From Mycolicibacterium sp. MU0050 (lineage in GTDB: Bacteria > Actinomycetota > Actinomycetes > Mycobacteriales > Mycobacteriaceae), in NCBI RefSeq assembly GCF_963378085.1, contig NZ_OY726395.1, positions 620,001 to 684,000 of the forward strand: 64,000 nucleotides of DNA, read 5' to 3'. A program made the position numbers and the translations under genes. Below, piece by piece: positions 16,710 through 24,958 of the stretch. The notes under the pieces were generated by a model. That model saw only the letters and a program-made list of their open reading frames with translations. It did not search any database and was not told the origin of the DNA. Every line of letters starts with the position of its first letter. Position 1 is the stretch's first letter.

Positions 16710-18322
16710 GCGAGCCGCGCTACGACGCCCTGATCATCGGCGCCGGCTTCTCGGGGCTGTACATGCTGCACAAGCTGCGCGAGCTCGGGCTGTCGGTGAT
16801 CGCGGTGGAGGCCGGGGAGAACATCGGCGGCACTTGGCTGTTCAACCGTTACCCCGGAGCGCGCTGCGACATCGAAAGCATCGAATACTCCTACAGTTTC
16901 TCCGAGGAGATCGAGCAGGAGTGGGTGTGGACGGAAACCATGCCCGCCCAGCCGGAGATCGAGGCGTATCTGCACTTCGTCGCCGACAAACTCGACCTGC
17001 GTCGCGACATCCGGCTGAACACCCGGGTCACCGCCATGGCGTTCGATGCCGCGGACGCCGGCTGGCGCATCGACACCGACACCGGTGTGCGGTTCACGGC
17101 GTCGTACGTGGTCGCCGCCTCGGGCATCCTGTCGGTCCCGCTGGAGCCCGACCTGCCCGGAATGGACGCGTTCGACGGGGCATCGTTGTTCACGGGGAGC
17201 TGGCCGAAGGCCGGGTACGACCTGACCGGAAAGCGGGTCGGGGTCATCGGCACCGGCTCCTCCGGCGTCCAACTGATTCCCGTCGTCGCCCGAGAAGCGG
17301 CGCACCTCACCGTGTTTCAGCGGTCGGCGGCCTACACGCTGCCCTGGGAGGTCCGGCCGCTGGAGGCCGACGAACTGAAGACCCTCAAGGCGTCCTATCC
17401 GGAGATCCGGGCGGCGCAGCGCGAACACCCGGTGGGCGCGGCCCGCCTCAACGCGTTCTCGGTGCTGCTGGACACGCTCTCGCAACCACCGATCAAGTCG
17501 GCCAGTCGTGCCGAACAACTGCGCGCCATCGACGAGCACGGGGTGATGGGCGCGCTGGCCTGGGGCGACATCTTCTTCGACATCGAGGCCAACCGGATGG
17601 CGGCCAGGCTCTACGGCGAGGCGATCGCGCGGATCGTCAAGGATCCGGCGACGGCGGCGGCGCTGGTGCCGACGCATCCGTTCGGCTGCAAGCGCCCGAT
17701 CATCGACCAGGGCTACTACGAGACCTTCAACCGGGACAACGTCACGCTGGTGGATCTGCGTGCGGGCGCCATCCGCGCGATCACGCCGACCGGGATCAGC
17801 ACCGAGCAGGGCGACTACGGCCTCGACGTCATCATCTACGCCACCGGCTTCGACGCGATGACCGGCGCGCTGACCCGCATCGACATCACCGGGCGCGACG
17901 GTGCCGACCTGCGTCAGATCTGGCAGGACGAGGGACCCGCCGCGTACCTGGGTTTGGCGGTCGCCGGCTTCCCGAACCTGTTCATCATCCAGGCCCCCGG
18001 TAGCCCGTCGGCGACCACGAATTTCGTTGCGGCCCTGGAGCAACACGTCGAATGGATCGGCGACTGCATCACCTATCTGCGCGCCAACGGCCAGCGCACC
18101 ATCGAGGCCCGCCCCGAGGCGCAACAGGAGTGGATCGAGCACACCACCTCCTTGGTGGAACCGACGGTGCTGGCGCACCCGAGCTGCAACTCCTGGTACA
18201 ACGGCGGAAACGTGCCGGGGAAGAAGCGGCGGTACATGGCGTACAACGCGGGCATCCCCGAGTACCGGCGGCGCTGCGACGAGGTCGCCGCCACCGGCTA
18301 CCCCGGCTTCGATCTGGCCTGA
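16706..18322 (+). CDS. Flavin monooxygenase of the Baeyer-Villiger type, altered fingerprint
   Basis: A 538-residue FAD/NADPH-dependent monooxygenase. The FAD Rossmann motif GAGFSG is at residues 12-17 and the NADPH motif GTGSSG at 182-187. Between them the Baeyer-Villiger fingerprint FxGxxxHxxxW[PD] aligns with residues 156-167 (FDGASLFTGSWP), except that the fingerprint His is Phe162. VIIYATGFDA is the second conserved ATG motif. The true start is GTG 16706, coupled to the NTF2-like gene; a longer open frame reaches upstream to 15677. It likely inserts oxygen next to a ketone to give an ester or lactone, which the hydrolase encoded downstream could open. The His replacement makes the chemistry uncertain. 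Confidence 0.9.
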   Translation: MSEPRYDALIIGAGFSGLYMLHKLRELGLSVIAVEAGENIGGTWLFNRYPGARCDIESIEYSYSFSEEIEQEWVWTETMPAQPEIEAYLHFVADKLDLRRDIRLNTRVTAMAFDAADAGWRIDTDTGVRFTASYVVAASGILSVPLEPDLPGMDAFDGASLFTGSWPKAGYDLTGKRVGVIGTGSSGVQLIPVVAREAAHLTVFQRSAAYTLPWEVRPLEADELKTLKASYPEIRAAQREHPVGAARLNAFSVLLDTLSQPPIKSASRAEQLRAIDEHGVMGALAWGDIFFDIEANRMAARLYGEAIARIVKDPATAAALVPTHPFGCKRPIIDQGYYETFNRDNVTLVDLRAGAIRAITPTGISTEQGDYGLDVIIYATGFDAMTGALTRIDITGRDGADLRQIWQDEGPAAYLGLAVAGFPNLFIIQAPGSPSATTNFVAALEQHVEWIGDCITYLRANGQRTIEARPEAQQEWIEHTTSLVEPTVLAHPSCNSWYNGGNVPGKKRRYMAYNAGIPEYRRRCDEVAATGYPGFDLA

Positions 18323-18324
18323 CC

Positions 18325-19446
18325 ATGCGCCCCCAGGAACGCATCAGGACCGTCGCCCGGGCGCTGGGCGCGGTGCTGCCCCACTCGGTCGAGGTGCTCT
18401 CCGGCGAGGCGGGCTGGAACGCGTGGTCGCGGCGGGGGTTGCGGCAACTCGGGGAGGTCGCGTTGGACGAACTGGTGGTCACCGGGATGACGCTGGCCGC
18501 CCCGCCCCCGAGCGTGAGTGCCGAGGTGGCCGGCTACCCCGGGGTGGCCGAGGCGCTCACCGCAGCCGGCCTGCGCGGTGCGTATGTGGAGCCGGAACCG
18601 TTGCGGGTGAGGTCGATTCGGCGGCGGCTGGCCGGCCGGTTCGCGTTCGAGGAACTGACCTACACCCATGACCCGCGACTGCCGGAGTGTCTGACGGGCG
18701 GTGGCCCGGCGACCGCGGTGTGCAACCTCGTCCGGCACCCGGGCGGTCCGCGCCCCTGGCTGGTGTGGGTACACGGCGCGGGACAGGGCGGCCTCTCCGA
18801 TTTCGCCGTCGCCCGGATCGGGCGGATCCACCGGACTCTCGGCTACAACATCGCGATGCCGATCCAGCCCGGGCACGGGCCGCGGCGGGACTGGTGGCCC
18901 GCGTACCCCGACACCGATCCGGTGGTCAACGTCGCAGGCATGATGCGCACGGTCTCGGAGGTGCGCGCCGTGATCCGGTGGCTGCAGCCGCAGGCCAGTA
19001 CGGTGGCGTTGGCCGGGCTCTCGCTGGGCAGCGGGGTGGCTGCGCTGGTCGCGGGGTTCGAGGAGGTCGACGGCGTGGCCCTGTACACGCCCATCCTGGG
19101 GCTCAACGCCATGATCGCCAACCATCTGCACCGCTGGGGCGGGGCCGCCGACGACGTCGGGGCGGTGCTGGGGTCACCGGAGGTGGCGGCCTTGACGTCG
19201 GTGATCGACCCCTTGGCGATGGAACCCACCGCGCCGCCGCAGCGCCGGCTGATCGTCGGGGCCTGGCACGACCAGATGGCGATGCGCACGCCGGCGTCGG
19301 CGATGCACGACCGTTGGGGCGGCGAGATCTACTGGCACCAGGGCGGTCACGTGGGGCATCTGTTCTCCGGCAAGGTGCAGCGGGTGACCGAGCGCTTCCT
19401 GCGGGCGGTGGCGGGTGCGGATCCCGACAGCAAGGAGGAGTTCTGA
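18325..19446 (+). CDS. Alpha/beta hydrolase (esterase/lactonase candidate)
   Basis: A 373-residue alpha/beta hydrolase. The oxyanion-hole region is WLVWVHGAGQGG, the nucleophile elbow is GLSLGSG (Ser near residue 233), an Asp lies in GAWHDQMA and the His is in GGHVGH. A N-terminal extension of about 130 residues precedes the hydrolase core. It starts with ATG 2 bp after the monooxygenase stop. Coming directly after a Baeyer-Villiger-type enzyme, hydrolysis of the resulting ester or lactone is the obvious hypothesis. Confidence 0.85.
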   Translation: MRPQERIRTVARALGAVLPHSVEVLSGEAGWNAWSRRGLRQLGEVALDELVVTGMTLAAPPPSVSAEVAGYPGVAEALTAAGLRGAYVEPEPLRVRSIRRRLAGRFAFEELTYTHDPRLPECLTGGGPATAVCNLVRHPGGPRPWLVWVHGAGQGGLSDFAVARIGRIHRTLGYNIAMPIQPGHGPRRDWWPAYPDTDPVVNVAGMMRTVSEVRAVIRWLQPQASTVALAGLSLGSGVAALVAGFEEVDGVALYTPILGLNAMIANHLHRWGGAADDVGAVLGSPEVAALTSVIDPLAMEPTAPPQRRLIVGAWHDQMAMRTPASAMHDRWGGEIYWHQGGHVGHLFSGKVQRVTERFLRAVAGADPDSKEEF

Positions 19447-19817
19447 TGCGAACCGCGCGCGAAGTGGTCGAGCTGTACAACCTCGAACTGTGGAACAACC
19501 GGCGCTATGACCTGGCCGACGAGATCATCGCCGACACCATGATCCGTCACGAGGTCGGGGAATCCCACACCCTGACCCGCGCGCAGGCGCGCAAGCGCGT
19601 CGAGGACACGTGTGCGGCCTTCGAGAGCCTCACGTTCGTCCTCAACACGGTGATCGCCGGCGACGACGGTCAGCATGTCGCCATCGTCTACGACTCGACA
19701 TTGACCAGCCACGACGGCAACGAGATCCAGATCGCCAGCATCGAGGTGTTCAAGGTGGTCGACGGGCGGATCACCGACGTCTGGAATTGTGGTTACGGAC
19801 AAGGGGCCTGGCACTAG
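19446..19817 (+). CDS. Second NTF2-like (SnoaL fold) protein
   Basis: A 123-residue SnoaL-like protein. REVVELYNLELWNNRRYDLADEII is the opening helix pair and IEVFKVVDGRITDVWNCGY the terminal strands that shape the pocket. The ATG overlaps the hydrolase stop by one base (TGATG), so it is co-translated. It may be an isomerase, dehydratase or cyclase for an intermediate of the same pathway. It is not closely similar to the NTF2-like protein that opens the operon. Confidence 0.85.
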   Translation: MRTAREVVELYNLELWNNRRYDLADEIIADTMIRHEVGESHTLTRAQARKRVEDTCAAFESLTFVLNTVIAGDDGQHVAIVYDSTLTSHDGNEIQIASIEVFKVVDGRITDVWNCGYGQGAWH

Positions 19818-19877
19818 CCCGCCCGTTTCTGCTCGAACCCGAGCGACGCGAAGAATTGTGAGCGAAGGAGCGTGGGC

Positions 19878-20930
19878 ATGACCGAACGAGTTCTCGACGA
19901 GTTGGGCTACTACCTGCTGGCCGGGGCCGGGGGTGCAGGTCCGGCGTCCCTGATGGACGAGGCGCGCCGCGGGGAGGAACTGGGGTTCGGTACGGCCTTC
20001 ATCTCCGAGCGGTGGAACGTCAAGGAGGCCTCGTCGCTGACCGGTGCGGCGTGTGCCGTCACATCGCGCATGCAGATCGCCACCGCTGCGACCAACCACA
20101 ACACCCGACACCCGCTGATCACCGGGTCGTACGCCACCACCATGCACCGATTGTCGGGGGGTCGGTTCACGCTGGGCATCGGGCGCGGCATCGCGGCGAT
20201 GTACAACGCCTTCGGCGTGCCGGCCGTGACCACCGCGCAGATGGAGGACTTCGCGCAGGTGATGCGCCGGCTCTGGCACGGTGAGCTGATCTTCAACCAC
20301 GACGGGCCGATCGGGAAGTACCCGGTGCTGTTCCTCGACCCCGACTTCGACGAGGACATCCGGCTGGCCATCGTGGCGTTCGGGCCCCAGACCCTGGCGT
20401 TGGGTGGGCGCGAATTCGACGACGTCATCCTGCACACCTACTTCACCCCGGAGACGCTGCAGCGCGCGGTCAAGACCGTCAAGGACGCCGCCGAGCAGGC
20501 CGGGCGCGATCCGGATTCGGTGAAGGTCTGGTCCTGCTTCGCGACCGTCGGGGACCACCTGCCCGAGGAGGTCCGGCTCAAGAAGACCGTCGCCCGGCTG
20601 GCCACCTACCTGCAGGGCTACGGCGACCTGCTGGTCAGCACGAACGGCTGGGATCCCGCTGTGCTGGAACGGTTCCGCGCGGATTCGGTGGTGACCTCGA
20701 TCCCGGGCGGCATCGACCACAAGGCCAGCGCCGAACAGATCGAGCACATCGCCACGTTGATCCCCGACGAGTGGCTGGAACCGGCCGCCACCGGCAGCGC
20801 GCAGCAGTGCGTCGAGCGCATCCGCAAGGAGTTCGACTACGGCGCCGACGCGTTGATCATGCACGGCGCCACGCCGGATGAACTGGAGCCCATCGTGGCG
20901 GAGTACCGGGCGCAGGACAGCGCCCGCTAA
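19878..20930 (+). CDS. LLM-class flavin/F420-dependent oxidoreductase
   Basis: A TIM-barrel luciferase-like oxidoreductase of 350 residues. LMDEARRGEELGFGTAFISERW, TRHPLITGSYATTMHRLSGGR and FTLGIGRG are hallmarks of the actinobacterial F420-dependent branch. AAGGAG is 8 nt before the ATG at 19878, which is preferred over GTG 19872. It is last in the NTF2-monooxygenase-hydrolase operon, and its stop overlaps the stop of the convergent lipocalin-like gene. It probably carries out a hydride transfer in the pathway. Confidence 0.88.
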   Translation: MTERVLDELGYYLLAGAGGAGPASLMDEARRGEELGFGTAFISERWNVKEASSLTGAACAVTSRMQIATAATNHNTRHPLITGSYATTMHRLSGGRFTLGIGRGIAAMYNAFGVPAVTTAQMEDFAQVMRRLWHGELIFNHDGPIGKYPVLFLDPDFDEDIRLAIVAFGPQTLALGGREFDDVILHTYFTPETLQRAVKTVKDAAEQAGRDPDSVKVWSCFATVGDHLPEEVRLKKTVARLATYLQGYGDLLVSTNGWDPAVLERFRADSVVTSIPGGIDHKASAEQIEHIATLIPDEWLEPAATGSAQQCVERIRKEFDYGADALIMHGATPDELEPIVAEYRAQDSAR

Positions 20931-21340
20931 CTGGGACGAGCGGAACCCGCCGCGTCCCGGCGCCAGACCAAGGTGCTGTGAGTGCGGCCGGTTTCGCCGT
21001 CCATGCTGGCGGACAGCGTCAGGATGTCGCCGTCGATCACGTAGTGCCGCAACTGCGGCCGGGCCAGGAGGTCGGGCATGGTCGCCATGACGACATCGTG
21101 GCGCACCGTGCCGGCCGCCGCGTCGAGGTGAAACGTGCCGCCGTAGGCGATGTACGCTCCAATCTCGGCGTCCTCGGCCGGATCCGGCGCCAACTGCGCC
21201 GACATCCAGCCGTCGGCGGTGTAGAGGATGAGCCCGCGCGGATGCCGACCCAGCGGGTGCCGGGTGTTGCCGGCGTCATCGCGGGCGACGAAGGACTTGA
21301 GGCGCCATCCGCCGTGAATTGCGCTGTTGTCGGGGGACAT
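20927..21340 (-). CDS. Lipocalin-like domain protein
   Basis: A 137-residue protein of the lipocalin-like (Lipocalin_5) type. HGGWRLKSFVARDD opens the barrel and GLILYTADGWMSAQL is the typical second signature. TFHLDAAAGTVRHDVV and DILTLSASMDG are later strands. No signal peptide is visible, so it is cytosolic and may bind a small hydrophobic intermediate. It lies 26 bp downstream of the carboxyltransferase on the minus strand, in one operon. Confidence 0.8.
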   Translation of the reverse strand: MSPDNSAIHGGWRLKSFVARDDAGNTRHPLGRHPRGLILYTADGWMSAQLAPDPAEDAEIGAYIAYGGTFHLDAAAGTVRHDVVMATMPDLLARPQLRHYVIDGDILTLSASMDGETGRTHSTLVWRRDAAGSARPS

Positions 21341-21366
21341 CGGGGCTTGGGCCTCCGCTCGGGCTG

Positions 21367-22890
21367 TCAGGGCAGGATTGCGGTGCGCAGCACCGGCTGG
21401 GCCGGCGCCTGGCGGGTATACAGGCCGCGCTGCAGCGCGCTCAACAACGCGGTGCGGGTCTCCCGGGGGTCGATGAGCTCGTCGAAGCCGAGGTTCTTCG
21501 CCGAGTTGAACGAGGCCTGCAGTTCGGCGTCGTGCAACTTCTCGGACAGCTCGGTATCGGCCTTGGCGGCGCGGCTGAGCGCACCGGCACTCATGGCCCC
21601 CATGGTGGCCCCGGGATAGCCGAATGTCGCGACCTGATCATCGAAGCCCAACAGCGACATCACCATCGACCCGAAGCCGTAGGCCTTGCGCAGCGTCAGG
21701 TGCAGCTTCAGCGTGGTTGCCGTGGTCTGCGCGGTGAACATCCGTGCGCCGCTGAGCAACACCCCGTCGCGTTCGGAACGGCTGCCGGGCAGCATGCCGG
21801 GATTGTCGGCCAGGAAGATGATCGGCAGATGGAACGCGTCGGCGACCATGATGAAATGCGCCGCCTTGTCGGCGGCGTCGGAATCGATGGATCCGGCCAT
21901 CACCTGCGGTTGGTTGGCGACCACCGCCACCGGGTGCCCGCCGAGGTGGGCCAGCGCGCAGACGATTCCGCGGCCGAACCCGGGCTGCACCTCGAACCAG
22001 TCCGGGTCGTCGAAGACCACGTCGAGCACGGCACGCATGTCGTACACCCGGCGGTTGTCCCGGGGGACGATGTCGAGCAGCTCGGGAGTCGACCGGGGCG
22101 CGGCGGCGGCGTTCGTGGACCGGGCCGACGGATAAGACCAGGCGCTGGACGGGAAGTAGGAGAGATAGCGGCGGATGTCGTCGAGGGCGGCCGCGTCGTC
22201 GTCGACCACGTTGTGGATCACCCCGCTGGGCACCGCCACGTCCGGGCCGCCCAGCTCCTCCTTCGAAATGTCCTCCCCGGTCGACTCTTTGACCACCGGC
22301 GGGCCGGCGGTGAAGATGGCGCCGTGGCGGCTCATGATGCGGAAGTCGCAGACCGGCGCGACCAGCGCGCCGTGACCGGCCGACGGGCCCAGGACGGCCG
22401 ACACTGTCGGCACCAGCCCGGAGCATCGGGCCTGGGCGAGCAGGTCGGTCGGGGAGCGGCCGCCGTGCTTGCCGGGGCGGAAGCCGGCGCCCTCGAGCAG
22501 CATCACCAGCGGAATCTTGTTGCGCAGCGCCAACTCCGCGATGCGGTAGCGCTTGGAGTTGCTGCCCGAGCCGATGGTTCCCGCGACGGTGGTGAAGTCC
22601 TCTGCGCCCACCATGATGGGCGCGCCGTTCACCTCGCCGGACCCCACCACGATGCCGTCGGCGGCCACCTCGCCGCCGACCAGCGTCCCGAGTTCGCGGA
22701 AGGTGTCGGGGTCCAGTAGTCGTTGAATGCGTGCGCGCGCATCGAGTTTGCCGCTCGCGCGGTGTGCGGCCAGCCGGTCGGCACCGCCCATCGAGTGCGA
22801 GCGCTCGCGGCGCCGGTGGAGGTCGGCCAGCGTCTCCGCCCAGGCCGCCGAGTTCGCCGCCGCGTCCGGGTCGCGCCGCGATTCCGTCAT
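21367..22890 (-). CDS. Acyl-CoA carboxylase carboxyltransferase (beta) subunit
   Basis: A 507-residue carboxyltransferase of the acetyl/propionyl-CoA carboxylase beta family. The N-half shows GAPIMVGAEDFTTVAGTIGS and the acyl-CoA oxyanion region GAGFRPG. The C-half shows the biotin-site region GYPGATMGAMSAGALS. GAGGAG is 4 nt before the ATG. No biotin-carboxylase or biotin-carrier gene is in this window, so it must share an alpha subunit from elsewhere or act without biotin. It is divergent from the LLM gene, with copy d of the 19-bp motif between them. Confidence 0.88.
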   Translation of the reverse strand: MTESRRDPDAAANSAAWAETLADLHRRRERSHSMGGADRLAAHRASGKLDARARIQRLLDPDTFRELGTLVGGEVAADGIVVGSGEVNGAPIMVGAEDFTTVAGTIGSGSNSKRYRIAELALRNKIPLVMLLEGAGFRPGKHGGRSPTDLLAQARCSGLVPTVSAVLGPSAGHGALVAPVCDFRIMSRHGAIFTAGPPVVKESTGEDISKEELGGPDVAVPSGVIHNVVDDDAAALDDIRRYLSYFPSSAWSYPSARSTNAAAAPRSTPELLDIVPRDNRRVYDMRAVLDVVFDDPDWFEVQPGFGRGIVCALAHLGGHPVAVVANQPQVMAGSIDSDAADKAAHFIMVADAFHLPIIFLADNPGMLPGSRSERDGVLLSGARMFTAQTTATTLKLHLTLRKAYGFGSMVMSLLGFDDQVATFGYPGATMGAMSAGALSRAAKADTELSEKLHDAELQASFNSAKNLGFDELIDPRETRTALLSALQRGLYTRQAPAQPVLRTAILP

Positions 22891-22924
22891 GCTCCTCCTC
22901 GGTGGCCGGGTGCGCCATTGACCC

Positions 22925-22943
22925 TACCGAAGCACTTACTGTA
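22925..22943. promoter_or_regulatory. Shared 19-bp motif, copy d (carboxyltransferase / LLM divergent promoters)
   Basis: TACCGAAGCACTTACTGTA fits WACSGNAnnnnYTACWGTW. It occupies the middle of the 65-bp gap between the divergent starts 22890 and 22956, and its right end abuts the TAGCGT -10 box (22942-22947) of the plus gene, a position suited to repression. Confidence 0.72.
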
Positions 22944-22955
22944 GCGTCCACGACC

Positions 22956-23987
22956 ATGTCGGGGCGCCTGAAGATCGACCGTGGGATCCCCAGTCGACTC
23001 GACGGCGTGCCCGAGGCCGCGCGCGCCCACGAGCAGGCGGGTTACGACGGCTGCTGGACCGGCGAGATCAACCATGATCCCTTCCTGCCGTTGGCGTTGG
23101 CCGCCGAGCACACCAACTCGATCGAACTGGGCACCAGCATTGCGGTGGCCTTCGCGCGCACCCCGATGACGGTGGCCCATCTGGGCTGGGATCTGCAGAC
23201 GTACTCCCGCGGCCGATTCATTCTCGGGCTGGGCACCCAGATCCAGCCGCACATCGAGAAGCGCTTCGGGATGCCGTGGAGCCACCCGGTGCGGCGGATG
23301 ACGGAATTCATTGCGGCGCTGCGGGAAATCTGGTCCTGCTGGAGCACCGGGGAACGCCTCGACTTCCAGGGCGAGTTCTACAGCCACACCCTGATGACCC
23401 CGATGTTCACGCCGGAGCCCTCGGAGTTCGGCGTGCCGAAGGTCTTCGTCGCGGCGGTGGGCACCGGCATGACGCAGATGTCCGGCGCGGTGGCCGACGG
23501 CCTGCTGGTGCATGCCTTCACCACCCGCCGCTACCTCGAGGAAGTGACCGAACCGGCGCTGGCCCGCGGACTGCAAAGCAGCGGGAGGCGGCGTCGGGAC
23601 TTCGAGGTGTCCAGCCCGGTCTTCGTGGTCACCGGGCGCGACGACGACGAGATGGCGGCGGCGGCAGCGTCGTTCCGCAAGCAGATCGCGTTCTACGGTT
23701 CGACGCCCGCGTATCGGCGGGTGCTGGAACTGCACGGGTGGGGCGAACTCCAGCCCGAGCTGCGGCGGCTGTCGCTGGCCGGCGAGTGGGACGCGATGGC
23801 CCAGGTCATCGACGACGAGGTCCTGGCGGCGTTCGCCGTCGTCGCCCCAGTCGACGAGGTCGGTGCGGCGCTGGCGCGCCGTTGCTCCGGGGTGATCGAC
23901 CGGGTCCTGCCGGGATTCCCGAGCGGGACGCCCGAACCCGTGATCGCGGCGGTGCTCGACGAAGTGCGCGCTTCGCGCGGTGAGTGA
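22956..23987 (+). CDS. LLM-class F420-dependent oxidoreductase
   Basis: A 343-residue luciferase-like TIM-barrel oxidoreductase. EAARAHEQAGYDGCWTGE, IELGTSIAVAFARTPMTVAH and RGRFILGLGTQIQPHIEKRF are characteristic of the F420-dependent subgroup. The ATG at 22956 is chosen because TAGCGT (22942-22947) lies 8 nt upstream, consistent with a leaderless transcript; the frame is open to 22731. It is followed 9 bp later by an SDR gene, and the two probably catalyse sequential oxidoreductions. Confidence 0.88.
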   Translation: MSGRLKIDRGIPSRLDGVPEAARAHEQAGYDGCWTGEINHDPFLPLALAAEHTNSIELGTSIAVAFARTPMTVAHLGWDLQTYSRGRFILGLGTQIQPHIEKRFGMPWSHPVRRMTEFIAALREIWSCWSTGERLDFQGEFYSHTLMTPMFTPEPSEFGVPKVFVAAVGTGMTQMSGAVADGLLVHAFTTRRYLEEVTEPALARGLQSSGRRRRDFEVSSPVFVVTGRDDDEMAAAAASFRKQIAFYGSTPAYRRVLELHGWGELQPELRRLSLAGEWDAMAQVIDDEVLAAFAVVAPVDEVGAALARRCSGVIDRVLPGFPSGTPEPVIAAVLDEVRASRGE

Positions 23988-23996
23988 GGAAACGAG

Positions 23997-24854
23997 ATGA
24001 CGGATGCCATCGGCGGCAGGACCATTGCCATCACCGGTGCGGCCCGCGGGATCGGCTGGGCCACCGCCAAGGCGCTGCTGAGCCGCGGCGCCCGAGTGGT
24101 GATCGGTGACCGCGACGTCCCGGTGCTGGAACGGGCGGTAGTGGAATTGGCCGAGTACGGAACGGTGTCGGGGCACCCGCTGGACGTCACCGATCCCGAA
24201 TCCTTTGCCGGTTTCCTGGACAAGGCCCGCGCCGACGGCGGCGGTCACATCGACGTTCTGGTCAACAACGCCGGGGTGATGCCGGTGGGCCCGTTCCTGG
24301 AGCAGTCCGAGCAGGCCATCCGCACGTCGATTGAGGTGAATTTCTACGGGGTGCTCAACGGCTGCCGCCTGGTGTTGCCCGAGATGACGGCGCGCGGTAG
24401 CGGACACATCGTCAACATCGCCTCGCTGGCCGGCGTGGTCGCCGTGCCCGGGCAGGTGGTGTACGCGGGCACCAAGTTCGCCGTCGTGGGGCTCTCGACG
24501 GCGATGGCCGACGAGTTCGCCGGGCGCGGCGTCGACGTCAGCGTGGTGATGCCGCCGTTCACCCGCACCGAACTGATCTCCGGGACCAAGGCGTCCGGCG
24601 CCAGTCGGCCGGTCGAGCCCGAGGTGATCGCCAAGGCGGTGGTCGCGGTGCTGAACAAGCCGAAGACCCACGTCGCGGTGCCCTATCCGATGCGGTTCGT
24701 CTCCCCGATGCTGGCGATGCTGGGGCCGCGGACCCGGCGGCGGTTGCACAAGCTGATGGGTTCCGACCGGTTGTTCCTGGATTTCGACGAGGACGCCCGC
24801 AGTGCCTACGCGCGCCGAGCCGAGACGGCGACCGGCGTGGTTTCCGAGGGTTGA
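23997..24854 (+). CDS. Short-chain dehydrogenase/reductase (SDR)
   Basis: A 285-residue classical SDR. The cofactor loop is TGAARGIG, NNAG is followed by the Ser of IASLAG, and the catalytic pair is YAGTK (YxxxK). RDVPVLE after strand two, with an acidic Asp, suggests NAD(H) preference. The C-terminal tail is longer than minimal SDRs, with a basic segment RTRRRLHKLMG. It follows the LLM gene in one operon and likely acts on an alcohol or ketone of the pathway. Confidence 0.92.
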   Translation: MTDAIGGRTIAITGAARGIGWATAKALLSRGARVVIGDRDVPVLERAVVELAEYGTVSGHPLDVTDPESFAGFLDKARADGGGHIDVLVNNAGVMPVGPFLEQSEQAIRTSIEVNFYGVLNGCRLVLPEMTARGSGHIVNIASLAGVVAVPGQVVYAGTKFAVVGLSTAMADEFAGRGVDVSVVMPPFTRTELISGTKASGASRPVEPEVIAKAVVAVLNKPKTHVAVPYPMRFVSPMLAMLGPRTRRRLHKLMGSDRLFLDFDEDARSAYARRAETATGVVSEG

Positions 24855-24892
24855 CCAGCCGGTCACGGCCCCGCACCCACTACTGAATGACT

Positions 24893-24911
24893 TACCGCAA
24901 CTGCTACTGTT
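24893..24911 (+). promoter_or_regulatory. Shared 19-bp motif, copy e (second P450)
   Basis: TACCGCAACTGCTACTGTT fits WACSGNAnnnnYTACWGTW, with the last base T. It lies 47 bp upstream of the P450 start in the 104-bp gap after the SDR gene, so the P450 probably has its own promoter under the same control. Confidence 0.65.
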
Positions 24912-24958
24912 AACGCACTTGTGAGGGTCCCCGGGTGGGGCGGCAGGCGGGAGCTGTG

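Noticed and set aside
15677..18322. 881-codon frame with a long N-terminal extension on the BVMO-type gene
   Set aside because: The first 343 codons overlap two other real genes and are Arg/Pro-rich. The GTG at 16706 begins the Rossmann fold at the correct place.
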